NCBI GenBank assembly: GCA_964650315.1
Contig: CAZYQE010000005.1
Span: forward strand, 24,957-88,956
Source of the DNA: CAJMSU01 sp964650315
GTDB lineage: Bacteria > Bacillota_I > Bacilli_A > RF39 > UBA660
Length of the DNA: 64,000 nucleotides
Direction of reading: 5' to 3'
The notes below the pieces were generated by a model. That model did no database searches. It had not been told where the DNA came from and saw nothing but the letters and a program-made list of their open reading frames with translations. Shown piece by piece: positions 9,044 through 17,283 of the stretch (positions are counted from its first letter, which is position 1; every line of letters starts with the position of its first letter). The translations under genes were made by a program, and so were the position numbers.

Positions 9044-10834
9044 CTATAGTCCTCCACCACTACCAAATGAATCTAATTCTTCTTTAGTAACAGCTACATT
9101 TATTCTCATACGTCTATTTCCACATACAAACAATGCTTCACCTTGAGAATATTGTTTAATACTTTCCATTTCATTATCATTCAAATCAATAAGCAATCCT
9201 AAATCAGAAACAGCTTGTTTCTTTAACCCCATTACTAAATAATAAGAGGCATTATCGAAAATCGCTTTACCTTGAGTTATAACAGCAGGTGCTGAGAAGT
9301 CACTAGGTTGTTGAGTAATTATAATAGTACCTGTATTATACTTACGAGCACGTCTTTGAACTTGTGCTAAGAAATCTGCTCCTAAAGCATTTTGATCTCC
9401 TAAAAGCACATGTGCTTCATCAACCATCATTACTGTATTAACATCATAATTAAGACATAATCCCCAAGCATATTTTAATACATTGAAGAATAATGCATTA
9501 CGTATATTTGAATCAGTATTCATTAATTCTTTAATATTGAATACCATAAAATCACTATCATGTTTTAAAGTAGTATGACCATCAAAATAGAATTTTAATT
9601 CTTTAGTAATAGGTCTAACTTTAAGTTCCAATCTCTCTAAAATATCTTTTTCTTGAGTTTGTTCTGTAATTGACATTAAACGTCCTTTAATAGTTGCGTA
9701 AACATCAGAGAATGTTGGATAATCTTTTGATGTAAAAGTAGAAAAATCAGTATTAAAGTCTATACCAAAACGTTTATAAGTATCTTGTACTACTTCACTA
9801 AACATTGCTAAAACATCTTCTTCCACTGTTGAATCATAATATTTCATAAATGCTTTTAAGAATTGTAAAGTACGAGTTAAAACAGTATAACCCAATCCTT
9901 GCTTAATTTCCTCCTCATCAGCATCTATAACTATTTCAAGTGGATTAATAAGTCCAAATTGTCCACCTTTACCAATATCTATAGTATCTCCACCAAAAGT
10001 CTGAGTTATTTCTCTTAACTCATCTTCTGGATCAATAGCAACAATTTGACAACCATTTCTAATATGATTTCTAAGTAATAATTTAGCAGCTGTAGATTTA
10101 CCACTACCAGAAGTACCTAAAATAATCATATTAGCATTATTTCTATTTGTTTCTTTACGAATCTTATATAAAAATTGATTAAATAATATTACACCACCAG
10201 AGAAATCTACACCCATCAAACATGAAAGTCCTGGATCTTTTAGACTATCAAATATAAATGGATACATAGCTGATAATGTAACAGATGGTATTGGTGTACC
10301 AATACGCTCTTCTATATCTTGAGATGGGAATATAGGCAATATTGATTTTAAAACTTTTTCTTGTTCAAATCTTAATGATACTGCACGTAATTCCATTGCA
10401 TCTAAATAGTTCCTAACATTAACTTTTCTCATTTCCAAATCTTCTTTAGTATCTGCAGTTACCATTATGTGCATTTGAAAATCAAATATTCTAGCTTGAC
10501 TACCAGCAAGCATAGAAGTAAAGTACTCTAAACTTTCTGCATCCTGTCTTATTTCCTCTTTAACAGTTTCATCATGTTCATTTTTATACTTTTCCTTCAA
10601 ATCAGCAATTTGTTTATTTAACATTTTTGCCATCATTTGAAATGGAACTGGTATGTGTTTAACTACAACTTTTATACCTGGCATATTAGTCAAAGATGAT
10701 AAATAACCAGGGGCAATATACTTAGGATAAGATACAACTGTTAAAAGAGTTGCATATTTATCACTAATGAAAAAATCACTTGCATTAAATTGTAATCCTT
10801 TTGGTGCTAACTCACTTCTTAAACTTGTACTCAT
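9044..10834 (-). CDS. VirB4/TraC-family T4SS ATPase
   Basis: This 596-residue protein has an N-terminal VirB4-like region with FFISDKYATLLTVVSYPKYI, followed by a helical insertion. The RecA-like ATPase has Walker A GTSGSGKS at 240-247, the IVAIDPEDELRE block, Walker B VMMVDEAHVLLGD with D472 and E473, and an IIITQQPSDF arm. VirB4 ATPases energise assembly of the channel and pilus at the cytoplasmic face. The length is typical of the Gram-positive branch (Tn916 Orf16/TcpF-like). The site GGTGAT lies six bases before ATG, and the gene overlaps the preceding one by 4 bases (ATGA). Confidence 0.93.
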   Translation of the reverse strand: MSTSLRSELAPKGLQFNASDFFISDKYATLLTVVSYPKYIAPGYLSSLTNMPGIKVVVKHIPVPFQMMAKMLNKQIADLKEKYKNEHDETVKEEIRQDAESLEYFTSMLAGSQARIFDFQMHIMVTADTKEDLEMRKVNVRNYLDAMELRAVSLRFEQEKVLKSILPIFPSQDIEERIGTPIPSVTLSAMYPFIFDSLKDPGLSCLMGVDFSGGVILFNQFLYKIRKETNRNNANMIILGTSGSGKSTAAKLLLRNHIRNGCQIVAIDPEDELREITQTFGGDTIDIGKGGQFGLINPLEIVIDADEEEIKQGLGYTVLTRTLQFLKAFMKYYDSTVEEDVLAMFSEVVQDTYKRFGIDFNTDFSTFTSKDYPTFSDVYATIKGRLMSITEQTQEKDILERLELKVRPITKELKFYFDGHTTLKHDSDFMVFNIKELMNTDSNIRNALFFNVLKYAWGLCLNYDVNTVMMVDEAHVLLGDQNALGADFLAQVQRRARKYNTGTIIITQQPSDFSAPAVITQGKAIFDNASYYLVMGLKKQAVSDLGLLIDLNDNEMESIKQYSQGEALFVCGNRRMRINVAVTKEELDSFGSGGGL

Positions 10835-11376
10835 GAAGGCATCACCGTCCCAAACTCAGTTTTTGTTCCCCCATTTAAGAAATTATCCAAAATTACTCTC
10901 AAATCATCATTACTAGTTTGACTAGCATTAAGTCCACAACTAGCTAAACCATTAATAAGCATTCTAACTTTCTTTTGAACCATATCTGGATCTTTTTCTT
11001 TAAATAGTATGTAGTATTCAGTATCTACTATATTATTACTAATAAATTCGTTACCCTTATTAATATCCTGCATAATTAGTTTTCTAATTGCAGGTGATTG
11101 GGTATCATTAAATAACAATTGAAGTTGTGACATATAAACTGATATATCAACAGGTCTATCCGCAACTACCAACCAAAATTCAAAATCAATCATATTATAA
11201 AAGTTTTTCAAACTAATAAGCACATTATTTTGAGATTGTGGATCTAAAATAAATATATTTTTAGGAGATATTTTAACTCCACTAACTTTTAAATTATTAT
11301 AAGTAACAATCATACCATTTTGTATTGATCTAACAGGCAACCATGCCTCAGTACTATTTCCTACTCTTTTTGCCAT
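10831..11376 (-). CDS. VirB4 N-terminal-domain-like (TraC-like) partner protein
   Basis: This 181-residue soluble protein starts with MAKRVGNSTEAWLPVRSI. The block AWLPV, then a GVKISPKNIFILDPQSQN segment and IDFEFWLVVADRPVDI, matches the N-terminal domain pattern of TraC/VirB4 proteins, but no ATPase core follows. It sits between the VirB3-like and VirB4 genes and overlaps the latter by four bases. It may be a stand-alone domain that docks VirB4 to the membrane complex (inference). An ATG at 11403 gives a longer version, but the only good ribosome site (AAAGGGTGG) precedes ATG 11376. The gene still overlaps the VirB3-like gene by 23 bases. Confidence 0.65.
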   Translation of the reverse strand: MAKRVGNSTEAWLPVRSIQNGMIVTYNNLKVSGVKISPKNIFILDPQSQNNVLISLKNFYNMIDFEFWLVVADRPVDISVYMSQLQLLFNDTQSPAIRKLIMQDINKGNEFISNNIVDTEYYILFKEKDPDMVQKKVRMLINGLASCGLNASQTSNDDLRVILDNFLNGGTKTEFGTVMPS

Positions 11377-11671
11377 CTTTGTAACACCACCCTTTCCATT
11401 CATATTTTTGATTTGTGGTCATAAAATCATATAATTCCGTTAAAACTACCAACATATTATGATAATGTGGGACAGGAACAACTAGAAAACCACATATTGC
11501 TGCTGGCATTATCACCAGTATAGTTGTCCATGTAGAAGTAAAGGTCATACTAGCCAGTAAAACAACTGTTATAAATATACCTATTCCAAATATTATTACA
11601 TCTATTTTTCTAAATAAACCTAATATTAGCTGCCCCTTTTTCGTATTGGCAGGTATTAAATAATTATTCAC
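11354..11671 (-). CDS. VirB3/PrgI-like two-helix membrane protein
   Basis: This 105-residue protein has an N-terminal NNYLIPANTKKGQLILGLF segment, two membrane helices (about 24-45 and 49-68) in hairpin form, and a C-terminal cytoplasmic tail with KYEWKGWCYKDGKK. This matches PrgI/TcpE-type VirB3 equivalents, which always neighbour VirB4 in Gram-positive T4SS loci and form part of the inner-membrane platform. The start is a GTG codon at 11671 with AAAGGGAG upstream; no closer ATG exists. It lies 16 bases after virB6-like. Confidence 0.8.
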   Translation of the reverse strand: MNNYLIPANTKKGQLILGLFRKIDVIIFGIGIFITVVLLASMTFTSTWTTILVIMPAAICGFLVVPVPHYHNMLVVLTELYDFMTTNQKYEWKGWCYKDGKKSRK

Positions 11672-11687
11672 TTATATCACACTCCCT

Positions 11688-13766
11688 TTACTTTCCTGAA
11701 TTATATTTTTGTCGTTGATAAGTTGGATCTTCTTTAATTTCAATAATTTGTTCCTGAATATTATTAATTTCTTTTTGTGAAGCAAGAGCTGCAGACTTAG
11801 CTGCTCCGATAGTCATACCAGCATCATTATAACTACCATTATAATCAATACCATCAACTTGTTCTACAGCATAAGCAACCTCTGCAAGACTTCCTTGTAC
11901 CTTACCATCAGATCTATATGCATCTGTACTTTCAAAAGCGACAGCTTGAGAATCAGTAAGATCTGAAATAACATTTGCATCTATTTCTCCTACATATACA
12001 TCTTTTCCGTTCTCAGTTCTATAAACAACATCACCAGCTTGTTTACCTTGCATAGCTTGTTTTAAAGCTGCAACATTAGCATTTATTACTCTACCATCTG
12101 ATAAAGTAGTAGTACCTTTAATATTCTTTTGCTCTAATGCTTTTTGAGCCACTAAATCTTTATGTTTTCCAACTACACTAGCAAGATTGGCAGCTGCTTT
12201 ATTTCTTCTTTCAGGTTGTTTTAATTGATTTTCAAGTTCCTCAATTTCTCTATCTTGTTTAGCAACTCCTCCAGTTGTTAACTCACCAAGCATATCTCCT
12301 GTTCTAGTTAACCAAGAACCTCCATTTCTACGCCTAGCATTATTAGCATTAACAGCATCAATACCAGCTTTAAAAGAATTACCGCCTTTTTCACCCTTAG
12401 CATTTGCGCCTGCCATAAATCCTCCCATTCCGCCTAAGAGACCAGAACCAACATTTTTAGCTCTATTTAAAATATTATGATCTCTATCAGCTTCTTCATC
12501 TGCTTTACGACTAGCATCCTTAGCAGTTTTATAACTACCAACAGCTCCTATAGCACCTGCTAGTGTTCCACCTAATGCTCCAAGAGCACCACCTTCTTCT
12601 TTTAGTCCTAAAGCTTGCTTTAAGAATTTAGGAGCCTCTTTAGCAAACAGTAATAATCCAATATATACAAATACATGAGCAAATAACCAAACAATTCCTG
12701 AAACTTGTTGATCAAACTCAAGTCCACCTTGGCGTCTTATTTCTGCAATTATAAATATAGCAAAATAAACTGTCGATAATTGAATAAATAAATCCAAATA
12801 AGTTGAGAATAAAGTTTTTATCCAAGCCCCCATAGGTCCATTTTGAAAATCAGACTTTGGAGCCATATAACTAATAATTGGTATTGGCGCAATTAATCTT
12901 AAAATTGCTAACTTAATTGCTCTCTTTGCAACCTCTATAGTTATTAAAACTAAAACAACCAAGAATAGTATTCCAACTATCAAAGAAATAAACCAGTTAA
13001 AGTTAAATGCAAAATAATTATTATCTCCAATATCACTTTCACCTTTTTTTTGGCAACCTTCAAAAGTCATAGCTAACAAAGTATCTGGATCACTTGTTTT
13101 ATAATATTTATCATAAATACCATCAGTTTCAAAAGCATCACAAAACCAATATTTTTTAGGATACTCAGGTTCTCCGCTTTTACCTATTTTTAATTCAAAT
13201 TTTGTTGCGGCACCTTCTTTTAAGTTCGGTGTTAAAAATGTTTTTAAAACTACAGCTGATAATTCAGCTCCAGTAGCAGTATTATTACTATCATCAGTAG
13301 TATTTAAAATTAGTTTTGCTAAAACATTACCATTAATAATTCTATCTTGGAAATCATATAAAACTCCAAATAAGATACCTTTAGAACTAACTTGTTTTTC
13401 AAATTTATTCATACTATTATAAGCTTTCGGATATGATATAGGTACTAATAAAGTAAGCATAGTCAAACATACAATGATTTTAACTATCAAACTACCCATA
13501 CCTGATTTAGAATCCATTGCTTTATCTGGATCAACAATTCCTTGCAATATAGATATTGCTAATCTGAACAGCATAAAAACTCCAATTATCAGTTGGATTC
13601 TAGTAAATACACCTGCTACTGAAGATGAAGCAACAATCTCTGCTCTAGCAACACTAGCTAATACTTCATAAATAAAGGCAATCAATAAATAGATACCCGC
13701 ATTTAGAGTAACTGGTATTATATATATAATTCTTGTATACCAATGATTTCCTGTAGTATTAGTCAT
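11688..13766 (-). CDS. VirB6/TrbL-like polytopic channel protein
   Basis: This 692-residue protein has helices at about 13-38, 52-75, 91-110, 256-280, 285-300, 318-344 and 357-375. A large outside loop (about 111-250) contains two Cys, and a cytoplasmic tail of about 300 residues is rich in Ala, Gly, Lys and Gln (KTAKDASRKADEEADRDH onward). TrbL/VirB6 proteins form the membrane core of T4SS channels, and the conserved segment around AKRAIKLAILRLIAPIPIISYMAP is characteristic of Gram-positive versions. It lies between the VirB2-like pilins and the VirB3-like protein. ATG 13766 has GAGGTG upstream. Confidence 0.88.
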   Translation of the reverse strand: MTNTTGNHWYTRIIYIIPVTLNAGIYLLIAFIYEVLASVARAEIVASSSVAGVFTRIQLIIGVFMLFRLAISILQGIVDPDKAMDSKSGMGSLIVKIIVCLTMLTLLVPISYPKAYNSMNKFEKQVSSKGILFGVLYDFQDRIINGNVLAKLILNTTDDSNNTATGAELSAVVLKTFLTPNLKEGAATKFELKIGKSGEPEYPKKYWFCDAFETDGIYDKYYKTSDPDTLLAMTFEGCQKKGESDIGDNNYFAFNFNWFISLIVGILFLVVLVLITIEVAKRAIKLAILRLIAPIPIISYMAPKSDFQNGPMGAWIKTLFSTYLDLFIQLSTVYFAIFIIAEIRRQGGLEFDQQVSGIVWLFAHVFVYIGLLLFAKEAPKFLKQALGLKEEGGALGALGGTLAGAIGAVGSYKTAKDASRKADEEADRDHNILNRAKNVGSGLLGGMGGFMAGANAKGEKGGNSFKAGIDAVNANNARRRNGGSWLTRTGDMLGELTTGGVAKQDREIEELENQLKQPERRNKAAANLASVVGKHKDLVAQKALEQKNIKGTTTLSDGRVINANVAALKQAMQGKQAGDVVYRTENGKDVYVGEIDANVISDLTDSQAVAFESTDAYRSDGKVQGSLAEVAYAVEQVDGIDYNGSYNDAGMTIGAAKSAALASQKEINNIQEQIIEIKEDPTYQRQKYNSGK

Positions 13767-13783
13767 AAGTTATTCACCTCTAT

Positions 13784-14191
13784 TTATTCAATTCCACAAG
13801 TAGGACTGTTAGGATTACCAACTATATCAAATATTTGAAGTATTACAAATATTAAATCAGGCACTAAAAATAAAACCACTACTAATACTGCTCTAATTAG
13901 TAATCGTTTTTGAGCCTTCTTCATAGTTTCATCATCACTAAGAATAATAGCCTTAATAAAATCAATACTACTTAGAACAAGTAATAAGAACGGTCCTAAA
14001 TACTTTACAATAGAAAATAACTCTTGTAATAGCCATGCTGTACTTTCTGGATTTTGCGGATTTCCAAGCACGCCACAACCAGCAGCAACAAGAGAAAAAC
14101 TACTAGTATCTAAAGCATAAATATTTACTGGGACAAACAGCACCATAACAAATATTAAACTAAATATTATCAACGCTTTTTTATTCTTCAT
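13784..14191 (-). CDS. VirB2/TrbC-like pilin subunit A
   Basis: This 135-residue protein (start ATG 14191 with GGAG eight bases upstream; two in-frame ATGs further up have no site) has a signal peptide (KKALIIFSLIFVMVLFVPVNIYA). Two mature membrane helices follow, joined by a short basic loop DETMKKAQKRLLIRA. This is the TrbC/VirB2 layout, and VirB2 subunits build the T4SS pilus. It is paralogous to the next gene upstream, sharing I-D-x-x-K-A-x-I-x-S-D and K-x-A-Q-x-x-L-x-x-R-A. A strong terminator-like hairpin separates the two, so this copy may be expressed less and only by readthrough. Confidence 0.75.
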   Translation of the reverse strand: MKNKKALIIFSLIFVMVLFVPVNIYALDTSSFSLVAAGCGVLGNPQNPESTAWLLQELFSIVKYLGPFLLLVLSSIDFIKAIILSDDETMKKAQKRLLIRAVLVVVLFLVPDLIFVILQIFDIVGNPNSPTCGIE

Positions 14192-14241
14192 ATCCGTCAC
14201 TCCGCTACTATATATCATACATAATAAGTATATCAAAATAC

Positions 14242-14267
14242 AAAAAAAATAGCAATAAAATTGCTAT
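14242..14267 (-). terminator. Intra-operon terminator after the VirB2-like pilin B gene
   Basis: ATAGCAA (14249-14255) pairs with TTGCTAT (14261-14267), and A-run 14242-14248 gives a U-tract on the minus strand. It lies 13 bases past the stop of the pilin gene and upstream of the rest of the T4SS genes, so it could limit their transcription relative to the pilin. Confidence 0.7.
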
Positions 14268-14279
14268 CATAATTTTAAT

Positions 14280-14630
14280 TTATTTTATTGAATTCCAACA
14301 TTTTGCCCAAAGATTAGTTTTAGCTTCAGAACTATCAGCTCCAGATGCCACTATGCTCATAAGTAATGTAACAATTGTAGTAATAAAGAAGATAGCTACA
14401 GCGTAAATAGCACGTTTAATTAACATACTTTGTGCTGATTTAACTGCTTTTTCATCACTTGCTATAACTGCTTTACCTAAATCAATAGTTCCTAAAACAA
14501 TTAAGATAATTGGAATACCAATTTGAACAATAGGTATTACACCTTTCTTTATTACTTGAACTACTGGTTTTAATCCTCCACAATTCTTATCTGCTTTTCC
14601 TACTAAACCGATTTGAAATAAATTTGACAT
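14280..14630 (-). CDS. VirB2/TrbC-like pilin subunit B, own transcription unit
   Basis: This 116-residue protein has two membrane helices (about 31-52 and 71-95) around the loop IASDEKAVKSAQSMLIKRA, and short ends with one Cys each. There is no clear cleavable signal peptide, unlike subunit A; the N-terminus before the first helix is about 28 residues. It is the likely major VirB2-type pilin because it has its own TTGACA/TAAAAT promoter, an excellent GAAGGAG site and its own terminator. Paralogy with subunit A is visible along the whole helix-loop-helix core. A TrbC/VirB2 call rests on topology and position, since these proteins conserve little sequence. Confidence 0.75.
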   Translation of the reverse strand: MSNLFQIGLVGKADKNCGGLKPVVQVIKKGVIPIVQIGIPIILIVLGTIDLGKAVIASDEKAVKSAQSMLIKRAIYAVAIFFITTIVTLLMSIVASGADSSEAKTNLWAKCWNSIK

Positions 14631-14656
14631 TATTTAATCACTCCTTCTATAATACA

Positions 14657-14685
14657 ATTTTATATTATTAAATTTTTTTTGTCAA
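14657..14685 (-). promoter_or_regulatory. Strong SigA-type promoter of the VirB2-like pilin B gene
   Basis: The minus strand reads TTGACA (14680-14685), 17 bases, TAAAAT (14657-14662), about 27 bases before the ATG at 14630. It sits in the 58-base gap immediately after the CpaE-like gene. Confidence 0.8.
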
Positions 14686-14688
14686 TTA

Positions 14689-15666
14689 TTATCGCCTAAA
14701 TAGACCAAAAATTCTATTGCTATTTACATCATTCTTATTTTGGACATTAATTAATCCAAATTTAGCTAAAAACTCATCCAATATAAAATTTTTCTTTCTT
14801 TCATCCAGTGGTGGTAAATTATAAAACATTTTTATTTTTGCTTCATATTCTAAATTGCCTACCTCTTTACCATTAAGTAAACTTCTATTTAAAACAACTT
14901 TTTTATTTGATAATTTAGTAAAAATATCTCTATTTTTTCTAATTAATTTATTTATACCTATAATACTAGGTTCTAATAAGTAGATAACTTCGTCACAAAA
15001 AGAATTATCTTTTGCCTTATTTAAATCAACTAAAACTATAGCTTCCTTAGACAATTTTGATACTGCATCACTTAAATCATTATTAGAAACAGATATCATA
15101 TCATCTTCATTAAAATAAGAAAAATCTTTACTTTCTGATTCAATAGCAACCACCCTAGTCTTTATATGTGATTGTAATTGTTTCTTTAACATATAAATTA
15201 AAGTTGTAGTACCAGCCTTTTCAGTTAAATTCTTAAATCCAATAACACTAAGACCTTTACTATCATCTTTTTTATCAGAACTAGTATCATCCTTCTGTAA
15301 ATATTTAACATCTTGTAAAGTATTTGGTTTTTTTAATAAGTATTTTACTCCATCAATATTAGTAGTAAAATTATATATACCAGTTGTTACTAAATTAGAA
15401 ATAAAACTAGCAGTACATATTTCACTACCATCAGGTAAAAAGAAAATTATCTTATCAGGATCCAAACCCTTTACAATTTTTTTATAACTATCTATATTAC
15501 TATAACCTTTTATAGCTGTAACATCTAAAATCATTCTATTATAAAAAAAGTTTTTAAACATCTCAACTATTTCTAAAGGATCATACTCACCATTAATACT
15601 TTTAATAATATCAATATCTAGTTCTGATAAAATATTTTTTTGCTCATTAGACACAACAACATTCAT
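14689..15666 (-). CDS. CpaE/TadZ-like ATPase with altered P-loop
   Basis: This 325-residue soluble protein has an N-terminal receiver-like domain (about 1-120), a short disordered linker (DDTSSDKKDDSKG), and a ParA/MinD-like domain from about 138. The P-loop is GFKNLTEKAGTTTLIYML: the deviant-Walker signature Lys is kept (K150), but the lysine of the usual GKT is Thr, as in many CpaE/TadZ proteins. TadZ/CpaE places the Tad pilus machine in the cell. The VIGFKN and later IVLVDLNKAK strands fit the fold. It sits between the TadE-like gene and the VirB2-like genes, at the junction of the Tad and T4SS halves. The call is moderately sure because sequence similarity is low. Confidence 0.65.
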   Translation of the reverse strand: MNVVVSNEQKNILSELDIDIIKSINGEYDPLEIVEMFKNFFYNRMILDVTAIKGYSNIDSYKKIVKGLDPDKIIFFLPDGSEICTASFISNLVTTGIYNFTTNIDGVKYLLKKPNTLQDVKYLQKDDTSSDKKDDSKGLSVIGFKNLTEKAGTTTLIYMLKKQLQSHIKTRVVAIESESKDFSYFNEDDMISVSNNDLSDAVSKLSKEAIVLVDLNKAKDNSFCDEVIYLLEPSIIGINKLIRKNRDIFTKLSNKKVVLNRSLLNGKEVGNLEYEAKIKMFYNLPPLDERKKNFILDEFLAKFGLINVQNKNDVNSNRIFGLFRR

Positions 15667-15697
15667 TTTATCACCCCTTTATATTGATTTTATTAAA

Positions 15698-16165
15698 CTA
15701 ATCTTCCTTTATTAATTTAGTATTTCCTGTTAATCTAAAAACCTTCATATTAGTAATTATATTGTTTACTATCGGAATACTTATATCAATAGCTGTCTCA
15801 ACTTTATAATATACTTTCCTATAATCAGAACTAGTACCTACAGTACTGCCTGGAGTACCAGTACATCTTGCGACAAAATAACCATCCTTCTTAAATTTAT
15901 CTTTATTAATAGGTGTACAACCATCTGCATCACCATCAAATTGTGCAGGACTATAACCTATTTGTTGAATATAAGCATGAATTTTGTCATAGCACTCCTG
16001 ATTAGTATCACATTTACCCTCATATTGTTCTATTGTGGTAATTATTTTATTTTTAACACGGAACGCCTTTGTATAACTAACATTAAACGCTAAATAACCA
16101 CTAACAATAACTAGAAACACGACAATCATAGAAATATTAATTATTCCACCAAAAGCATCACGCAT
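15698..16165 (-). CDS. TadE-like anchored minor pilin
   Basis: This 155-residue protein has a short N-terminus (MRDAFGGIIN) leading into one helix (about 10-30) and an outside domain with four Cys (about residues 52, 58, 83 and 101) likely to form disulfides. A leading hydrophobic helix with a C-terminal soluble domain, located right after a small Flp-like pilin gene, is the arrangement of TadE/TadF minor pseudopilins. No known catalytic motif is present. It is 14 bases downstream of the Flp-like gene and shares its promoter. Another reading is a generic membrane-anchored protein. Confidence 0.6.
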   Translation of the reverse strand: MRDAFGGIINISMIVVFLVIVSGYLAFNVSYTKAFRVKNKIITTIEQYEGKCDTNQECYDKIHAYIQQIGYSPAQFDGDADGCTPINKDKFKKDGYFVARCTGTPGSTVGTSSDYRKVYYKVETAIDISIPIVNNIITNMKVFRLTGNTKLIKED

Positions 16166-16179
16166 TTAAAACACTCCTT

Positions 16180-16389
16180 TTACATATTTACTTCATAAAC
16201 ATGATCTTCTGAGATAACAAAACCAATACACTTTCCGCTTGCATCTCTCTTAGTACAATTAATATCATCCCATTGAGTATTTATAGCAGTTTGGATACTT
16301 GGCCACATTATCCAAAAGAAAGTTATTACTGCTGCTATTGCTATTAAAGTAATAACTGTCAAATTTAATTCACCTGTTGCTGCTTTCAT
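16180..16389 (-). CDS. Small Flp-type pilin candidate
   Basis: This 69-residue protein (start ATG 16389 with AAAGGA eleven bases upstream; the in-frame ATG at 16401 abuts the site and is too close) starts MKAATGELNLTVITLIAIAA. A single helix begins after a short leader ending in Gly-Glu and is followed by a tail with two Cys (NCTKRDASGKC). Size, leader and helix resemble Flp/TadA-system pilins cleaved at Gly by a prepilin peptidase, although no such peptidase gene is in the window. It has a consensus promoter of its own. The pilin identity is inferred from layout and neighbours. Confidence 0.6.
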   Translation of the reverse strand: MKAATGELNLTVITLIAIAAVITFFWIMWPSIQTAINTQWDDINCTKRDASGKCIGFVISEDHVYEVNM

Positions 16390-16444
16390 CAATAAACACA
16401 TCCTTTCAAAATTAACCTATATAGCCTACTCTATATACATTACT

Positions 16445-16473
16445 ATTATACCAATAATAGTTTTTTTTAACAA
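16445..16473 (-). promoter_or_regulatory. SigA-type promoter of the Flp-like pilin gene
   Basis: The minus strand shows TTGTTA (16468-16473), exactly 17 bases, TATAAT (16445-16450), about 56 bases before ATG 16389. The 111-base gap is the largest inside the locus. A 5' leader of about 45 bases follows, with no obvious hairpin. Confidence 0.75.
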
Positions 16474-16500
16474 TATTTTTTTGAATAATACTTTCTATCT

Positions 16501-17283
16501 TTACACACTAAACATCATAAACATAGAAATTAAAATAACTAACATAACTCCTACTCCAGTCACTACTAACATTATCATAGTTTGACCTTCCATATGGTTT
16601 AATCTTTCTTTATACTTAGTTTCTCTCGCTTTATTTTGCAGATTAGAGACTGTTCTAGAAAACATCATAAGTCTCTCGTGTTTTTTTTCTTGAGATCCTA
16701 AACCTAAACGATATAACAATCTCATCATTCTCATAGAATCTCTAACTGGATAAGTATTAGCAAATTCCATATATGGATCAATACTAGAATCACCAGAATT
16801 AATTCTTTCCACTAATTTTCTTAATCCAGGCTTAAATATCTCTGGCGCATCATTTATAGATTTACCTAAAGCTACTGGAACCGTATAATGCTGGATTAAA
16901 ACTTCTAAGCTCTTTAGATAATATGGAAGCATAACATCAATATCATGCAAATGAGCCTTATATGCTCTTTTCAATTGTGTATATGGCATCTTAAATACCA
17001 ATACAGCAAGTACTCCAGCTAATACTACATTTATAGCAGAAAGCTGTGATAAGAAAACGAATAAAAATGCTATACCAGCTATAAAAGCATATAATACTCT
17101 ACTTCTAAACAATTTATCTGGATCAACATCTTCACCATATTTAGCATAAACTAAAAATGTATAATCATCTTCTCTTATAAGTTCAAAATATTTTTCATTA
17201 TCAGCAATAAACTTATTTTTATCAATAGTATTATTATATACTAGAACAAAAACAATAATTGCACTTGCTACAAATACCGCCAT
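16501..17283 (-). CDS. TadC-like inner-membrane platform protein (T2SSF family)
   Basis: This 260-residue protein has an N-terminal helix, a helix pair around 67-97, a cytoplasmic four-helix-type domain (about 105-225; KAYKAHLHDIDVMLPYYLKSLEVL onward) and a C-terminal helix (about 235-258). This is the T2SSF topology of TadB/TadC platform proteins, which couple the CpaF ATPase to pilus assembly. It overlaps the upstream TadB-like gene by one base (TAATG), and the pair follows cpaF as in canonical tad loci. Assignment as TadC rather than TadB is by position only. Confidence 0.75.
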   Translation of the reverse strand: MAVFVASAIIVFVLVYNNTIDKNKFIADNEKYFELIREDDYTFLVYAKYGEDVDPDKLFRSRVLYAFIAGIAFLFVFLSQLSAINVVLAGVLAVLVFKMPYTQLKRAYKAHLHDIDVMLPYYLKSLEVLIQHYTVPVALGKSINDAPEIFKPGLRKLVERINSGDSSIDPYMEFANTYPVRDSMRMMRLLYRLGLGSQEKKHERLMMFSRTVSNLQNKARETKYKERLNHMEGQTMIMLVVTGVGVMLVILISMFMMFSV

